Shown here: positions 11,401-22,328 of the stretch, one piece after another
How positions within the stretch are numbered: position 1 is the stretch's first letter
How the letters are laid out: every line of letters begins with the position of its first letter
Source of the DNA: Ailurus styani
Taxonomy: Eukaryota > Chordata > Mammalia > Carnivora > Ailuridae
Reading direction: 5' to 3'
Length of the DNA: 64,000 nt
NCBI GenBank assembly: GCA_002007465.1
Contig: LNAC01000137.1
Span: 1,027,927 to 1,091,926, forward strand
Made by a program: the position numbers and the translations under genes
Notes under the pieces: model-generated
Seen by the model: the letters and a program-made list of their open reading frames with translations, nothing else
Database searches by the model: none
What the model was told of the DNA's origin: nothing

Positions 11401-11659
11401 TCAACATATTGAGACTATAAAATGTGATCATCTAGACAGAATTGTTATTTCTAGGCATCAATAAAGTTACTTTATATTCATTGACTTCTCTTAAGGTACC
11501 AATGAAATGTGTTACTCTGCCCCAGGAATGCAAAATGGTGGTGTTTTAGTATGTACATAAGCATTTGTCTGATAAATGACTCTATCTGGAAAACTCAAAA
11601 GAGATGTGTAGTACATCTTATTCCCCATCTCTGCTGTATAATTAAAGAGTAATAATAAT

Positions 11660-12097
11660 AGTGAGAGCTGCCCTTTTCTTACTATGGGTCGGTATTGTGC
11701 TAAGTGTTTTATTTTTATTTTCTTAAGATTTTATTTATTATTTATTTGAGAGAGAGAGAGCGTGCGCACAAACAGGCAGAGGGAGAGGGAGAAACAGGCT
11801 CCTCCCTGGGCAGGGAGCACATCGCAGGGCTCTAACCCAGGACCTTGAGATCGTGACCTGAGCCAAAGGGAGACGCTTAACCAACTAAGCCACCGAGATG
11901 CCCTATGCTAAGTGTTTTATATATGTTTTATCCTTGAACATAAAAACCTTGTAAGATGTTACATAAAATCCATATTATCCCCATCTTATACTTTAAGAAA
12001 TAAGACTCAGAGGGGTGAAGAAACTTTCCCATTATCACACAGTGAGTGAAAGAACTATGGTTTGAATTCTGGTATGACTGAAAGACCATGTTTTTTA
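11660..12097 (-). mobile_element. MIR remnant split by a CAN-SINE
   Basis: Antisense MIR words (TACTATGGGTCGG, TATCCCCATCTTATACTTTA, TCACACAGTGAGTG, TGGTTTGAATTCTGG) occur on both sides of the SINE at 11713-11905. The SINE therefore landed inside an ancient MIR. Confidence 0.7.
11713..11905 (-). mobile_element. CAN-SINE with 15-bp TSD, inserted in MIR
   Basis: Reverse SINE from T-rich tail to ...CCACCGAGATGCCC. Target-site duplication TGCTAAGTGTTTTAT occurs at 11698-11712 and 11906-11920, and the duplicated target is itself MIR sequence. Confidence 0.94.
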
Positions 12098-12321
12098 TAA
12101 CTGCTCTGTAGCTTTCTTACATGCTTCATTTAATAGCCATAAACAGTAAGTAGGAGTTTTATACCTTTTTAGAATAAAGTTTTAAGTAGTAAATTAAGCA
12201 TACATTTGTGGGGTTTTTTTTCTTTTAATAAATTTTCAAATTTCTAAACTTGAAAGAGCCCTCAATTAATTCACAATAAGGATAGAAGTTGTAGCAATGT
12301 CAAAAAATTCTTTTTTTCTTA

Positions 12322-12620
12322 ATGGAACAAACTGGTGGTTGACAGAAGAGAGGACGGTGGGGGAAGGGGAAGTAAAATGGGTGAAGGGGAGTGGGCTTCC
12401 AGTTATGGAATGCATTCATCACAGGGATGAAAGGTAGAGCATAGGGATTGTAGTCAATGATAGTATATTAGGGTTATATGATGATAGATTATAGCTACAC
12501 TTGTGGTAAATGTAGCATAAAGGTGTAGAATTGTTGAATCAGTATGTTATACACCTGTAACTAACATTATGTGTCAACTGTATTTCAACAAAAAAATTAA
12601 TAATAAAATTAGACTTTTTA
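12322..12620 (+). mobile_element. L1 3' end (5'-truncated)
   Basis: Sense L1 3'-UTR words: AACAAACTGGTGGTTGACAG, a G-rich GGTGGGGGAAGGGGAAG stretch, ATAGTCAATGATAGTAT, TTGTTGAATCAGTATGTTATACACCTGTAACTAAC, then an A-rich end. Moderately diverged. Confidence 0.8.
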
Positions 12621-13179
12621 AAAAAGAAAAAATTTTCTTATTTTACATAATCAGCATTTCTTCATTCTAGTCAGAAAGTTTTATCTCCATAATAGTAAAA
12701 CAATATACAAAGGCTATTAATTAAGATTTTTGAAGTATGCAATATTTGTTAAAGATTGATTTGTATAGTTGCAGCTTATTGCTACGTAAAATATATTAAT
12801 TTTTAAAAATCATGCCATTGAATCATTTTGGTTGTGTGTTCAGTCATCATATTTGAACCTAGCCATTAATTTCCATGCAGCTCTTGGTTGCAAAATACCT
12901 GCCAAGTTCTTACTAGTCATTTACTTTGATTACTACAATATAATTATCTGGACACTTACCTAGGATTTAGTGCCCAAGTCTCTGAATAATAGACAACATT
13001 TAATAAAAAATTAAGTAAAATATGTTCTATAAAATATTTGTGCCACCCATCAGTCTTTAAAGTACTATTTAAGAACCTGAGGTACAGAATTATTCCTAAC
13101 AGTAGATTAACAAGGAGAAATACCCTGTAATTGAGAAGTTCTAGAAATGGTGATGTCAGTCTCATTTTTAAAAACTTAT

Positions 13180-13880
13180 CTTTTAGTAAATAAAGAATGA
13201 ATGGAGGATTTTATGGACAAAATATTTCAGTTTTAATGTCAATAAGTAAATACATAAAATGCAAAAGGATATGTAGAGAATATTAGGTTGTCCTTTCAGT
13301 TGCTCAGTCCCTGTACCCAGAGACAATAGTGTCCTGGTATCCTCCTCAAATATTTCTACTGAAGTAATAAACATGGGGGCACTCTACTTTTTCCACTTAA
13401 TACATCTTAGAGATCAGTCCGTGTGCAATCATATGTCTATTCTGATAACTGCATAAGATTTCATTATATGGATGTGCCATAATTTATTTAAATAATTCTC
13501 TGTTGATGAATTTAAGTTCCATTCTTCCATTGCTAACAGTGCTATTGTACATAATCTTGTATATAAGCTTTGCTAACATATGTAAATATCTGTAGAATAA
13601 ATTCCAAGATACAGACTTGCTTAGTTGAAGCATGTTAAATTGTGTTAGATATTATTAGATTGTTCTCGCAAGAGGGATATATCATCTTTTACTTCAATCA
13701 GTTATCAGTTATAAGAATATACCAGTGAGTTTACCTTCACCCTTGACAATACTGTGTATTATCAAACATTTAAATCTTTACCAGTCCAAACAAGTGAAAA
13801 GTGAAGAATGGGATTTCCTCATTTGGGACTGGGACTTTTCGCTTTGATGACTAAAAATCTGGATAGTTACTATAATAGTT
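13180..13880 (-). mobile_element. Old L1M ORF2 3' region
   Basis: Antisense L1 words include TTCATTATATGGATGTGCCATAATTTATTTAA, GTTGATGAATTTAAGTTCCA, GAATAAATTCCAAGATACAGACTTGC and a (CC)CTTGACAATACTG-like end. No intact frame. Confidence 0.65.
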
Positions 13881-13964
13881 TCTAAAATGTGCAACTAAAT
13901 TTTAATTCTTTTGTTGAAGGGAAGTATCTGTGAATGATACTAAGAATCCAGTGATGATTGATAA

Positions 13965-14130
13965 TTCATTCAATAAATGTTCATGGAACACATGGGTGTA
14001 TGCTAGATATTAGGGTTACAAATATAAATCAGATTCTCTCTTCCCTTATTAAGGAACTTTGCACCTATGGAGGAGAAATAGGTAAAGCAAATAATACAAT
14101 ATAATAAGATAAATACCATAATAGATGTGT
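13965..14130 (-). mobile_element. L2-like remnant
   Basis: Antisense L2 3' words: ATTCATTCAATAAATGTTCATGGA, TGCTAGATATTAGGGTTAC, and AAATAGGTAAAGCAAATAATAC. Decayed; L2 is the best fit by word similarity. Confidence 0.5.
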
Positions 14131-14966
14131 CTGTTATTACATTTTAACATGGGTTGTAGCTAGAACAAGGGGCTGCTCTTGATTTTTGTATTTTGATCTT
14201 ATAACCAGCAACTTCTGAATAGTTTATAGATTCACTTGAATATAATGAGTAGGCAATCATCTTCAATAAATATTGACAATGTTACTTCATGACAGATTTT
14301 GGTACCTTGCAATTGGGTGCTTCCATAACAAATATGAGAAATATGAGTGTAACTTTGGAACCAGGTAGTAGGCAAAAGCTAGAAGGATTTTGAGGAGCAT
14401 ATTAGTTAGAGAAAGCCTCAATTGCCATGAACCGTTTGTTAGTAGAAATCTGTACTCTGATGACACTGCTAGTGAGAGTGAAAAGGAACGGAGATCCATG
14501 TTACCGAACACTGGAGGATAGGGCATCCTTGTTATACAGTGGCAGAAAGTGTAGTGACATTGTTGTCTTCAGTTGTATGGGAATAGAACACATGCCTAAT
14601 GAACTTGATTTTTCAAGCAAAGGAGATTTTTTTTTTAATAGTGAGTAATAAGGAAAAGCTCAGACAAGAATAAAGCATAGTAACAGGTTTTTTAAAAAGT
14701 CCATCTTTGATGAAATATCAATTCACCAACATATACTATGTATTCAATAACTGTTAATTAATGATTAAATAAAAGAATATGACAGGTATAAGGCAAATAC
14801 CTTGCCTGTATGGTTTTTCTATAAAGCTAATATTTTGAATCTTCTCAGTATTATTTATACCCTACTATATCAACTTCTAAGTGTTAAAGATTTTTGAAAA
14901 TATGTATAACTGTGGTAAATTTAGTTTCATCATCTATTAGCTTTTCTTTAGAAAACCTTAAGGCAA

Positions 14967-15168
14967 GGGGTGTCTAGGTGGCTCAGTCAGTTAAGCATCT
15001 GACCCTAGGTTTCGGCTCAGGTCATGATCTCAGTGTCATGGGATAGAATCCCATGTTGGGTTCCGTGCTCAGCACGGAGTCTGCTTGAGATTCTCTCCCT
15101 CTTCTTCTGTTCCCCACCACTGCCCCTCCCCCCCAGCTTGTTTTTTCTCTTTCTCTAAAATAAAGTAT
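14967..15168 (+). mobile_element. CAN-SINE, older subfamily (first of tandem pair)
   Basis: Head GGGGTGTCTAGGTGGCTCAG through GAGTCTGCTTGAGATTCTCTCCC, with a CT-rich body and an AAAATAAAGT end. The CTTGAGATTCTC diagnostic marks the older subfamily. A second SINE follows 6 bp later in the same orientation. Confidence 0.88.
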
Positions 15169-15174
15169 CTCCTT

Positions 15175-15350
15175 GGGGCCCCTGGGCAGCTCAGTTGGAT
15201 AAGTGGCCAACTCTGGATTTCAGCTAAGGTCAGGCTCTCAGAGTACTGGGATCAAGCCCCCTGTAGGGCTCCAGGTTGGTGGTGAGTCTACTTGAGATTC
15301 TCTCTCTCTCCCTCTCCCTCTCCCCCTTCCCCTGCTCCTGTGTGTGCAAC
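15175..15350 (+). mobile_element. CAN-SINE, older, tail-less (second of tandem pair)
   Basis: Head GGGGCCCCTGGGCAGCTCAG, body TTGAGATTCTCTCTCTCTCCC and a CT-rich block. It lacks the usual AATAAA-type tail and ends near TGTGTGTGCAAC. Confidence 0.85.
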
Positions 15351-16184
15351 TTGTATAGTAGACGAAGTCAGCCTGAAAAAGTGGTTCAGTAGTTCCAAAT
15401 ATAAACCAATTATGGAGATTTAAAGTCAGTGGATAGGAGCATAGGGCATTACTATATTGCTCATCACTCAAAGATTTTTTTTATTCCAGAAGTTAAAGAA
15501 AGTAAAAGCACGAAGATGGTTTGCATTAATAAATTTTTCACTCTAGATTGTCAACTTTTTAACCATTTCTCTTGAAATAGATTACCAAGGCAATTGTGTG
15601 CATAAGTGTGTGCATGCACATAAGTATGAGCTTACAGAACAGGGTATTTACAGTTTTAGTAGCAATGGAGCTATGAAATCTAGACATAGTGAACACTGCC
15701 AGAAACCCAGGGTAGGTCTATTTTAGACCTTTCAAATACAACTGAATAAATGCATATGAATTTATAACAGGCCATTTTCAATTGAATAACCAAGGGACCC
15801 CTACATTTACTTAGAAAATCAAAGGCTTTTCCTAAAGTATGTTTCACTCTTTAGTACTGGACTGGGTTTTGAGATGTTTATATTTAAATTGCTTTCTGAC
15901 AGTCTGGTGGAAAGATAAATTTGGAAAATCTTAAAAGTATCGAAAGTGAAAGAATGGCATAAATATTTAGAGTTTATACAGCTTCTTTTAAATTAAAAGA
16001 TCTTAATCTGTTTGCAGCAATATTGAGCATCAGAAGGTTTAATAGAAATTGTCCATCATTAAGATACAAGTATGTGATACAAATGTATTATTTTTAAATT
16101 AATCTCTTATGTTAATTATATCATTTTAGTTCAGAAGTAGGAAATAAATGATATACCGTTAGGCAATTACAACTAGCTATGAGT

Positions 16185-16645
16185 GTAACTTCTGTATTAG
16201 GTACTTATTACTGTATAACAATATTAACACAAACTTAGTTTAAAAACAAAACACATTTATTATCCCATGACTCCTGTGGATTGGGTGTCCAAGCACAGTT
16301 TATCAGGGTCCTCTGCAAGCCATCTGAAGGCTTGGCAGGGGGAAGGATCTGCTTTCACGCCCATGTGGTTGTTCGCAGCATTCAGTTCCTTGCTGCCTGT
16401 CAGTCAAGGGCAGCTCACAACATGGCATCTTATTTCTTCAAAACCAGTAAGGAAGAATGTGTCTCAGCAAGACAGACATTACAGTCTTATGTAATAGAAG
16501 GGGTGACATCCCATTACCTTTGCCACATTCTTCTGGTTAGAAACAAGTCACAGCTTCCACACATGCTCAAAAAGAGGAGATTTTACAAAGGCATGAATAC
16601 CAGGAAGTAGGAATCATGGGGTTCACCTTAGAATCTGCTACTCTT
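16185..16645. mobile_element. MaLR-type (MLT1-like) LTR
   Basis: Ordered words of the MLT1 group: TTACTGTATAACAATATTAACACAAACTTAG, CACATTTATTATCCCATGA, GGCAGGGGGAAGGATCTGC, TTGCTGCCTGTCAGTCAAGGG, GGGTGACATCCCATTACCTTTGCC, AAAGGCATGAATACCAGGA, GAATCTGCTACTC. The two overlapping 75- and 109-residue reading frames inside it are chance. Confidence 0.8.
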
Positions 16646-16820
16646 TTCACAATTTTAATTTGTTATTATTCCATGTAATAGCAAAAACTAAGCACTCTCA
16701 ATATATCGCTCACAGGATCTTATATTTTCTCATCGCTTCCTTCAACCTTTTTGAAATCACAGAGCGACATATTTTCTTCTACACCATGTAATAAATTCTA
16801 AGCATTTCCCTTATTATGCA

Positions 16821-17031
16821 TGAGTTGGCAAACTGTAGCCTGTGGTCCAGTGACCTATCTATAAATAAAGTTTTATTGGAACACAACCATGCTTAATTAT
16901 TTGTACATTGTCTATGGTTGCTTCTGTGGTACAGGTGCAGAGTTGAGTACTTTCAACAGAGACTGTATGTACAGTTCACAAGTCCGAAAAACTTATTTTC
17001 CGACCCTTTAAGGAAAAGCTTACAAATAGCT
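16821..17031 (-). mobile_element. hAT-Charlie-type nonautonomous DNA transposon
   Basis: Contains GAGTTGGCAAACT at one end, ATAAAGTTTTATTGGAACACA, TTGTCTATGGTTGCTT, AGAGTTGAGTA, and GACCCTTTAAGGAAAAGCTT at the other end. This is the well-known mammalian MER family with GGTCGGCAAACT-like terminal inverted repeats. A second copy lies at 52127-52313 in opposite orientation. Confidence 0.8.
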
Positions 17032-17839
17032 GTTTTGTATTCGGTATTTTTCTTAACTTATTTTATGGTAGTACAACTTGTTGAAAGATTGAAATAGGAC
17101 AGACTGGTATCCATGCCATTCTTTAGTAAAACCACCTGACCTTTTGTCCTGAAGCATCTAAGCACCTACAATGTGTTTAGCACTGCTAGGCAGTATAAAT
17201 CTTGGGGTTCACCCTTTCTGAACTTAAACTAGATGTTGATTGTGCATGGAATAAATATGAAAATTACATATATAATGTACAGATGTTTTTGCAGATGTAA
17301 GAAGAGATATAGAAAAGGCTTATGCACAAAAGTGGGTATCAATACAGTATGCTTATGTAGTAAAGAAGCGAAAACTCTTCTAAAATAGAAACTATTTATT
17401 TAGAATTAGTCAGAGGGAAAGTTTGGCTTCCTTCTCCTGGGTCTCTTGCCTCAACTACCTACTGGTAGAATTCAAATCATAAAACTTCAGAACCTTAGAC
17501 CAGCTTCTCAAATTGTAGTGTGCAGCAATGAGGCTGTTTACTTTTCATCCACCAGAGGACTCCTGGGATTTTTGTTTGTTTAACTTTATGGACAGCTAAA
17601 TCCATCATGCTTTACCTCTGTTATCTTTGGTCATTGTCCAAGAATTAAGCTATTCTAATGATCTTCTTTGTTACTTTTATCTCCATAATACCCCTCTTTT
17701 CTCTGTAGATTCAGTTTCCTACTCTTCTTATCCCTTCTAAATCTTTCTAGTTTGCTTTGTGTAATACCTATTTCATTTGAAACAAATTCTGATGTCTTAA
17801 ATATTATAACTAAATATTTTATTGAAGTATATAACATTT

Positions 17840-18012
17840 ATTGAGGATTTACTGTGTGCTGGGTATCATGCTAGCCCTTGACATGTATTTTGTCATTTAA
17901 TTTCACAGCAATCAGAGGAAATGTCTATATTTTGCAGGAGATTAGAATTTTGAGAGAAGCCAAGTAAATTGCCCAAAGTCACACACTTTGTAGCTACGAT
18001 TTGCAAGCAGGT
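17840..18012 (-). mobile_element. MIR remnant
   Basis: Antisense MIR words: TTTACTGTGTGCTGGGTATCATGCTAG, GCCCAAAGTCACACACTTTGTAGC, TTTGCAAGCAGGTTTCTCTGAC. Confidence 0.75.
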
Positions 18013-18079
18013 TTCTCTGACATTAAATCATCTTTTTACACTAAAATGTGATAATTTACTTTAAAGTTTTTTTCCCCAA

Positions 18080-19790
18080 AGTGAGATTTATACCTCTGGC
18101 TTTTCTACCTTTTATATCATCTCACTGCTGCCATATAGTGACTTCTTACTTATTTCTGTCATTTATTGGAGACCTTCATGATCTCCATCCTCAAGTAAGC
18201 TTTCATCATTTGCCACTGAACTTATGTATCTGTCATCACCTCCTTTTCATTCTCAATAACTTCAGTGGCCTTTTAAAGCTTTCTTGTCCTCAAACATCCA
18301 ATATTACTACTTTCTCCCTCATTTTCTCAGATAACTTGCAGTATTTCACATGGGAACAGTTGTCTCTTTAGATGAGAACTCACCCAAATTCCCACTGTCA
18401 AATTTCAGTACTCACCTCTACCCACACAGGGGAAGATGTCCTGTACCTTCTCCTATTTGAGAATTATCCTTTCACCTGGACATTAGATTTTTCCTCCTTC
18501 CACCTTTCCAAGGAGTGGCAATCTCAATTTTCTCTTCTTTAACGTCTCCCTCTTTCTTAGTCCTTTCCTATGTGTACTTAAACATGCTCAATCTGTTTTC
18601 AAGCCTTATTTCCTTTTTAAAGGGGAAAATTCTTTGTCCTTAATCCCACTCCTCTATCCCTTTTTCACTTCCCTTTTATACCCAAGCCTCTTTAGTCTGT
18701 ACCTCTTACACCTTTTCATGATATTTCAGTTGTTCCTCAATTTACTTCAGGCAATAGAACATCACTGAAGCCACGTTAGCCACAGACATTAATGACCTTC
18801 TCATGGCTAAACCCAAGAAATACTTCTTGGGCCTCTTCCTTCTTGATCTCTGCAACAGATGATGTGGTTACTCACTCTTTTCCTGAAGTACTCTCTTCCT
18901 TTGGATCTGTTAAAACATTCTCTTCTCGGTTTCCTTCTACCCGTCTGCTTTTGTTTTTTAAGATTCCTTCGCCTCTATTTAAAATACTGATATCCTCTTT
19001 CCTCTTTTAGTGCTACATACTCTTCCTGGAAGGTCTCAGTTCCTGCCATAACTACAATGATGGGGGTGGGGAGAGTGTCATTTTATGACAGTAATCAGTA
19101 ATCTCTAGTCATTGCTACATAAATAGGATCCACAGAGAAATGCAGAGATCATATTCAACTCTGTTAAATATTGTCTCTGGAATATCTTACAAGCACCTCA
19201 AAATTAATGTGTCTAGAGCTGATCTTCCCTATCTCCATATTCAACCCCATTCCTCTAAATCTGTCCCTCTTCCTGTGATTCCTGGATTATTCAGTCTACT
19301 GAGTGACACATGCCAGAGACCTGAGTGATATACTTGTCTCACACTATTCACACCCAGTAATCTCTAAGTCCCAAGGTTTTTCACCTTTTAAATATTTTAA
19401 AATACTACTTCTCTCTATTCTTGCTACTGTGACCCTAATCCACAAATCTCACTGAAATTATTATAACAGCTTCTTAAGTTGCTTCCAGTATTTTCTTACT
19501 TCAGTTTATTTTCATACTATAACTAGAATGAACTTTCTAATATAAAATCTAATCATGATATATCCGTAAGACCTTTCTGTGCTCTCTATCAATCTTAACA
19601 TAAGGTCCACGCTCTGTAGCCTGGACTATAATGCCTTTAATGATCTACCACTGCTGATTCACTTCAGCCTTATTTCTTCTCATGCTTTCACCTCTCTCCT
19701 CAGGCCTTCTGTTTATCACCCTGGCTTTTAATTCCATCCAAGTGCCATTCTTTCCAGGTCTTTGCTTAAATTCTTTCTTGCTACCTCTTT
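18080..19790 (+). mobile_element. L2 LINE remnant (reverse transcriptase to C-terminal region)
   Basis: Decayed but readable. At 18830-18950 the translation resembles the L2 RT block (FLISATDDVVTHSFPEVLSS, compare the family's LLDLSAAFDTVDH). At 19190-19290 KHLKINVSRADLPYL matches the HLKLNMSKTELLI region. 19600-19700 carries the 'shared-C-terminus' words of L2. The 18080-18700 part is C/T-rich and assigned with less certainty. Many stops and frameshifts; no functional protein. Confidence 0.65.
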
Positions 19791-19800
19791 TTTCCCCTTT

Positions 19801-20100
19801 CTTTTTTTTTTAATTACATGTTAAATTTTAAATTCAGTTAATTAACATAATATATTATTTGTTTTAGGGGTACAGGTCTGTGATTCATCAGTCTTATACC
19901 CATGCTTATTATATCCCATGCCCTCCCCAGAGTTCCATCACCCAGTTACCCCATTCCCCCGCCCCATCCCCTGCAGCAATTCTGTTTGTTTCCTATGATT
20001 GAGTCTCTTAAAAAAAAAAAAAAAAGAATCTTATGGTTTGTCTCTCTCTATGATTTCGTCTTGTTTCATTTTTTCCTCTCTTCCCCTATGATCGTCTGCT
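19801..20100 (-). mobile_element. Young carnivore-type L1 3' end, copy 1
   Basis: Begins with poly-T (3' tail of a - strand L1). It then runs through GGGGTACAGGTCTGTGATTCATCAGT, CATCACCCAGTTACCCCATTCCCCC, CAGCAATTCTGTTTGTTTCC and TCTTATGGTTTGTCTC, the antisense of the carnivore L1 3' UTR. 5'-truncated at about 300 bp. Confidence 0.85.
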
Positions 20101-20124
20101 TGCTTGCTTGCTTGCTTTTTTTTT
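20096..20124. repeat. (CTTG)n tetranucleotide repeat plus T run
   Basis: Five CTTG/TGCT units followed by 11 T. It lies between two L1 3' ends. Confidence 0.85.
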
Positions 20125-20173
20125 TTGCTATTACATATTTTTATTCATTTGATTGTCACAGTAACCTAAAGTG

Positions 20174-20482
20174 TTTTTTTTTTTTATTAACATAATGTAT
20201 TATTTGCTTCAGGGGTACAGGTCTGTGAATCATCGGTTTTACACAATTCACAGCACTCACTATAGCATATACCCTCCCCAATGTCCCAATGTCCATAATC
20301 CAGGCACACTATCCCTACCCCCCCACCCCACCCCACAGCAACCCCCAGTTTGTTTCATGGTTTGTCTCCCTCCGCCGTCCCATCTTATTTCATTTTTTCC
20401 CTCCCTACCTGCCACGACCCCCCACCCTGCTGCTCAGATTCCTCATATCAGAGAGATTATATGATAATTGTCTTTCTCATCC
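20174..20482 (-). mobile_element. Young carnivore-type L1 3' end, copy 2
   Basis: Same 3'-UTR segment as 19801-20100 in the same orientation: poly-T, AACATAATGTATTATTTGC, GGGGTACAGGTCTGTGAATCATCGG, a C-rich block, GTTTCATGGTTTGTCTCCCTC, and an end near ATATGATAATTGTC. The sequences differ, so these are two insertions or an old duplication. Confidence 0.85.
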
Positions 20483-20602
20483 TAACTCTTAATCATCCCT
20501 TAGGTCTCTACTTAGATTCTCTTCCAGAAAGACTTCTTTAACTGTTGCTTTCCTTACCCTCAGTCCCACTTAATATTCCTCCTGTATTCTCCTATAGTAT
20601 TC

Positions 20603-20665
20603 TTTTTTTTTTTTTTAAGATTTATTTATTTACTTGACAGAGAGAGAGATCACAAGTAGGCAGAG
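20603..20665 (-). mobile_element. CAN-SINE 3' fragment ending at an N
   Basis: Poly-T, TTTATTTATTTACTTGACAG, (GA)n, TCACAAGTAGGCAGAG, then N at 20666. The head of this reverse copy is missing and the next bases belong to a forward SINE. Confidence 0.85.
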
Positions 20666-20666
20666 N
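20666..20666. other. Single ambiguous base at inverted SINE junction
   Basis: The single N joins a reverse SINE tail to a forward SINE, a likely assembly join. Confidence 0.8.
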
Positions 20667-20674
20667 GGCAGAGA

Positions 20675-20879
20675 GGGTTGCCTGGGTGGCTCAGTGGGTT
20701 AAAGCCTCTGCTTTCGGCTCAGGTCATGATCTCAGCGTCCTGGGATCGAGGCCCGCATCAGGCTCTCTGCTCAGCGGGGAGCCTGCTTCCTCCTCTCCCT
20801 GTCTCTCTGCCTGCCTCTCTGCCTACTTGTGATCTCTCTCTCTGTGTCAAATAAATAAATAAAATCTTAAAAAAAAAAA
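20675..20879 (+). mobile_element. CAN-SINE, young
   Basis: Head GGGTTGCCTGGGTGGCTCAG through CTGCCTGCCTCTCTGCC, CTTGTGATCTCTCTCTCTGTG, AAATAAATAAATAAAATCTT and an A run. Diagnostic young-subfamily words are intact. Confidence 0.93.
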
Positions 20880-20906
20880 GAATGTTGATTTCTACCTCTG
20901 TGCTTT

Positions 20907-21104
20907 TATTTTTTTTTTAAAGATTTATTTATTTGAGAGAGAGAGAGAGTGGGGTGAGGTGCAAAGGGAGAGGGAGAAGGAGAGAAGCAGACTCTGCACT
21001 GAATGTGGAATCTGGTGTGGGGCTCCATCCCACCACGCTGAAATCATAACCTGAGCCAAATTCAAGAGTTGGAGGCTTTACTGACTTTGCCACCCAGGTG
21101 CCCC
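20907..21104 (-). mobile_element. CAN-SINE with 16-bp TSD
   Basis: Reverse SINE with a T-rich tail, head end GCCACCCAGGTGCCCC. Target-site duplication TCTACCTCTGTGCTTT (20891-20906) and TCTACTTCTGTGCTTT (21105-21120) with one mismatch. Confidence 0.94.
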
Positions 21105-21633
21105 TCTACTTCTGTGCTTTCTTAATGTGTGGGAGATAAAGGAGAGACAGGAGGTAGGATGATTCCCAGATGTTTGGCCTGAGAAGGTTTGGAGTTAGTA
21201 CCATTAGGTGAAGTCAGAAAAGAAAGAGAAAGAGCAAATATTGAGGTAAAGTATGAATTCAGTTTAAACATAGTGAATTTTAGGAGTATTAAATTTAGGC
21301 TAGAGAAAATTATTTGGGATTTCTCAACATTATTTGACTAATTTATTCAGTGGATGTTTTGGTTAAAGTCACTGATAGCCATGTATTAGAATGCCCAGGT
21401 TTATAGACCCTGGAGGATCCAAGATGGAACTTGGGGGGCCTGAAATTATATGTAAATTTGTGCATGACTGTATATTTTTAGAATATCATGTAACTTGCAT
21501 CAAATTCTCAGAGTGGTCTGAGACTCCGGGAAAGACTAAGGACAACTAGAGTAAAAAGAAAAGCATGTCAAAATCTAAAGTGAAAGCACATCAGTCTTTA
21601 AGAGATAGATAAAGGAAAATAAGCCCATGGAAG

Positions 21634-21880
21634 AAGTTAAGAGCATAGCCTCTGAAATCAGCCTGCCTAGGTTCAAATCATGGCTCTGCTATTTACTAGC
21701 TGTGTCACGTTAGGCAAGCTGCTTGCTTTCACTGTGCCTTGTTTCTTTACCTGTAAGATAGGGATTAGCAGCATTTGTCTTACAGCTTATTATGAGGATT
21801 AAATGACCTAATTCATGAGAAGTGCATTGCACCATGTTTAGCATATAGTTAGTGGTCAAGATTAGCTATTTTTTATTTTT
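21634..21880 (+). mobile_element. MIR, first assembled copy
   Basis: Classic sense MIR: AGAGCATAGCCTCTGAAATC, GGTTCAAATCATGGCTCTGC, TTTACTAGCTGTGTCACGTTAGGCAAG, TATGAGGATTAAATGACCTAATTCATG. Positions 21642-21880 recur at 21889-22127. Confidence 0.88.
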
Positions 21881-21888
21881 TTTTATTN

Positions 21889-22127
21889 AGCATAGCCTCT
21901 GAAATCAGCCTGCCTAGGTTCAAATCATGGCTCTGCTATTTACTAGCTGTGTCACGTTAGGCAAGCTGCTTGCTTTCACTGTGCCTTGTTTCTTTACCTG
22001 TAAGATAGGGATTAGCAGCATTTGTCTTACAGCTTATTATGAGGATTAAATGACCTAATTCATGAGAAGTGCATTGCACCATGTTTAGCATATAGTTAGT
22101 GGTCAAGATTAGCTATTTTTTATTTTT
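21889..22127 (+). repeat. 239-bp direct repeat of 21642-21880 (second MIR copy)
   Basis: Appears base-for-base identical to 21642-21880 (offset 247), separated by TTTTATT and an N at 21888. Perfect identity of an ancient MIR indicates either a very recent duplication or, more likely, two haplotypes assembled in series around a SINE insertion. Confidence 0.9.
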
Positions 22128-22189
22128 AACAGAATATTGTGTACCTCCAAATTGATGACTATAGCCCACAGTGAGAAAAAGAAGGCAAA
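22110..22189. repeat. 80-bp direct repeat, copy A
   Basis: TAGCTATTTTTTATTTTTAA through GAAGGCAAA. It recurs at 22249-22328 with one difference (CTCCAAATT here against CTCCGAATT there). Confidence 0.9.
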
Positions 22190-22247
22190 GAGATCATGAC
22201 CTGAGCTGAAAGCAGAGGCTTTAACCCACTGAGCCACCCAGGCGCCC
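22190..22247 (-). mobile_element. CAN-SINE head fragment between repeat copies
   Basis: GAGATCATGACCTGAGCTGA through GAGCCACCCAGGCGCCC: the 5' head of a young reverse SINE without body or tail. The body is presumably lost at the N (21888). Confidence 0.93.
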
Positions 22248-22248
22248 A

Positions 22249-22328
22249 TAGCTATTTTTTATTTTTAACAGAATATTGTGTACCTCCGAATTGATGACTA
22301 TAGCCCACAGTGAGAAAAAGAAGGCAAA
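22249..22328. repeat. 80-bp direct repeat, copy B
   Basis: Second copy of 22110-22189, beginning with the 18-bp candidate target-site duplication TAGCTATTTTTTATTTTT directly after the SINE head. Confidence 0.9.
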
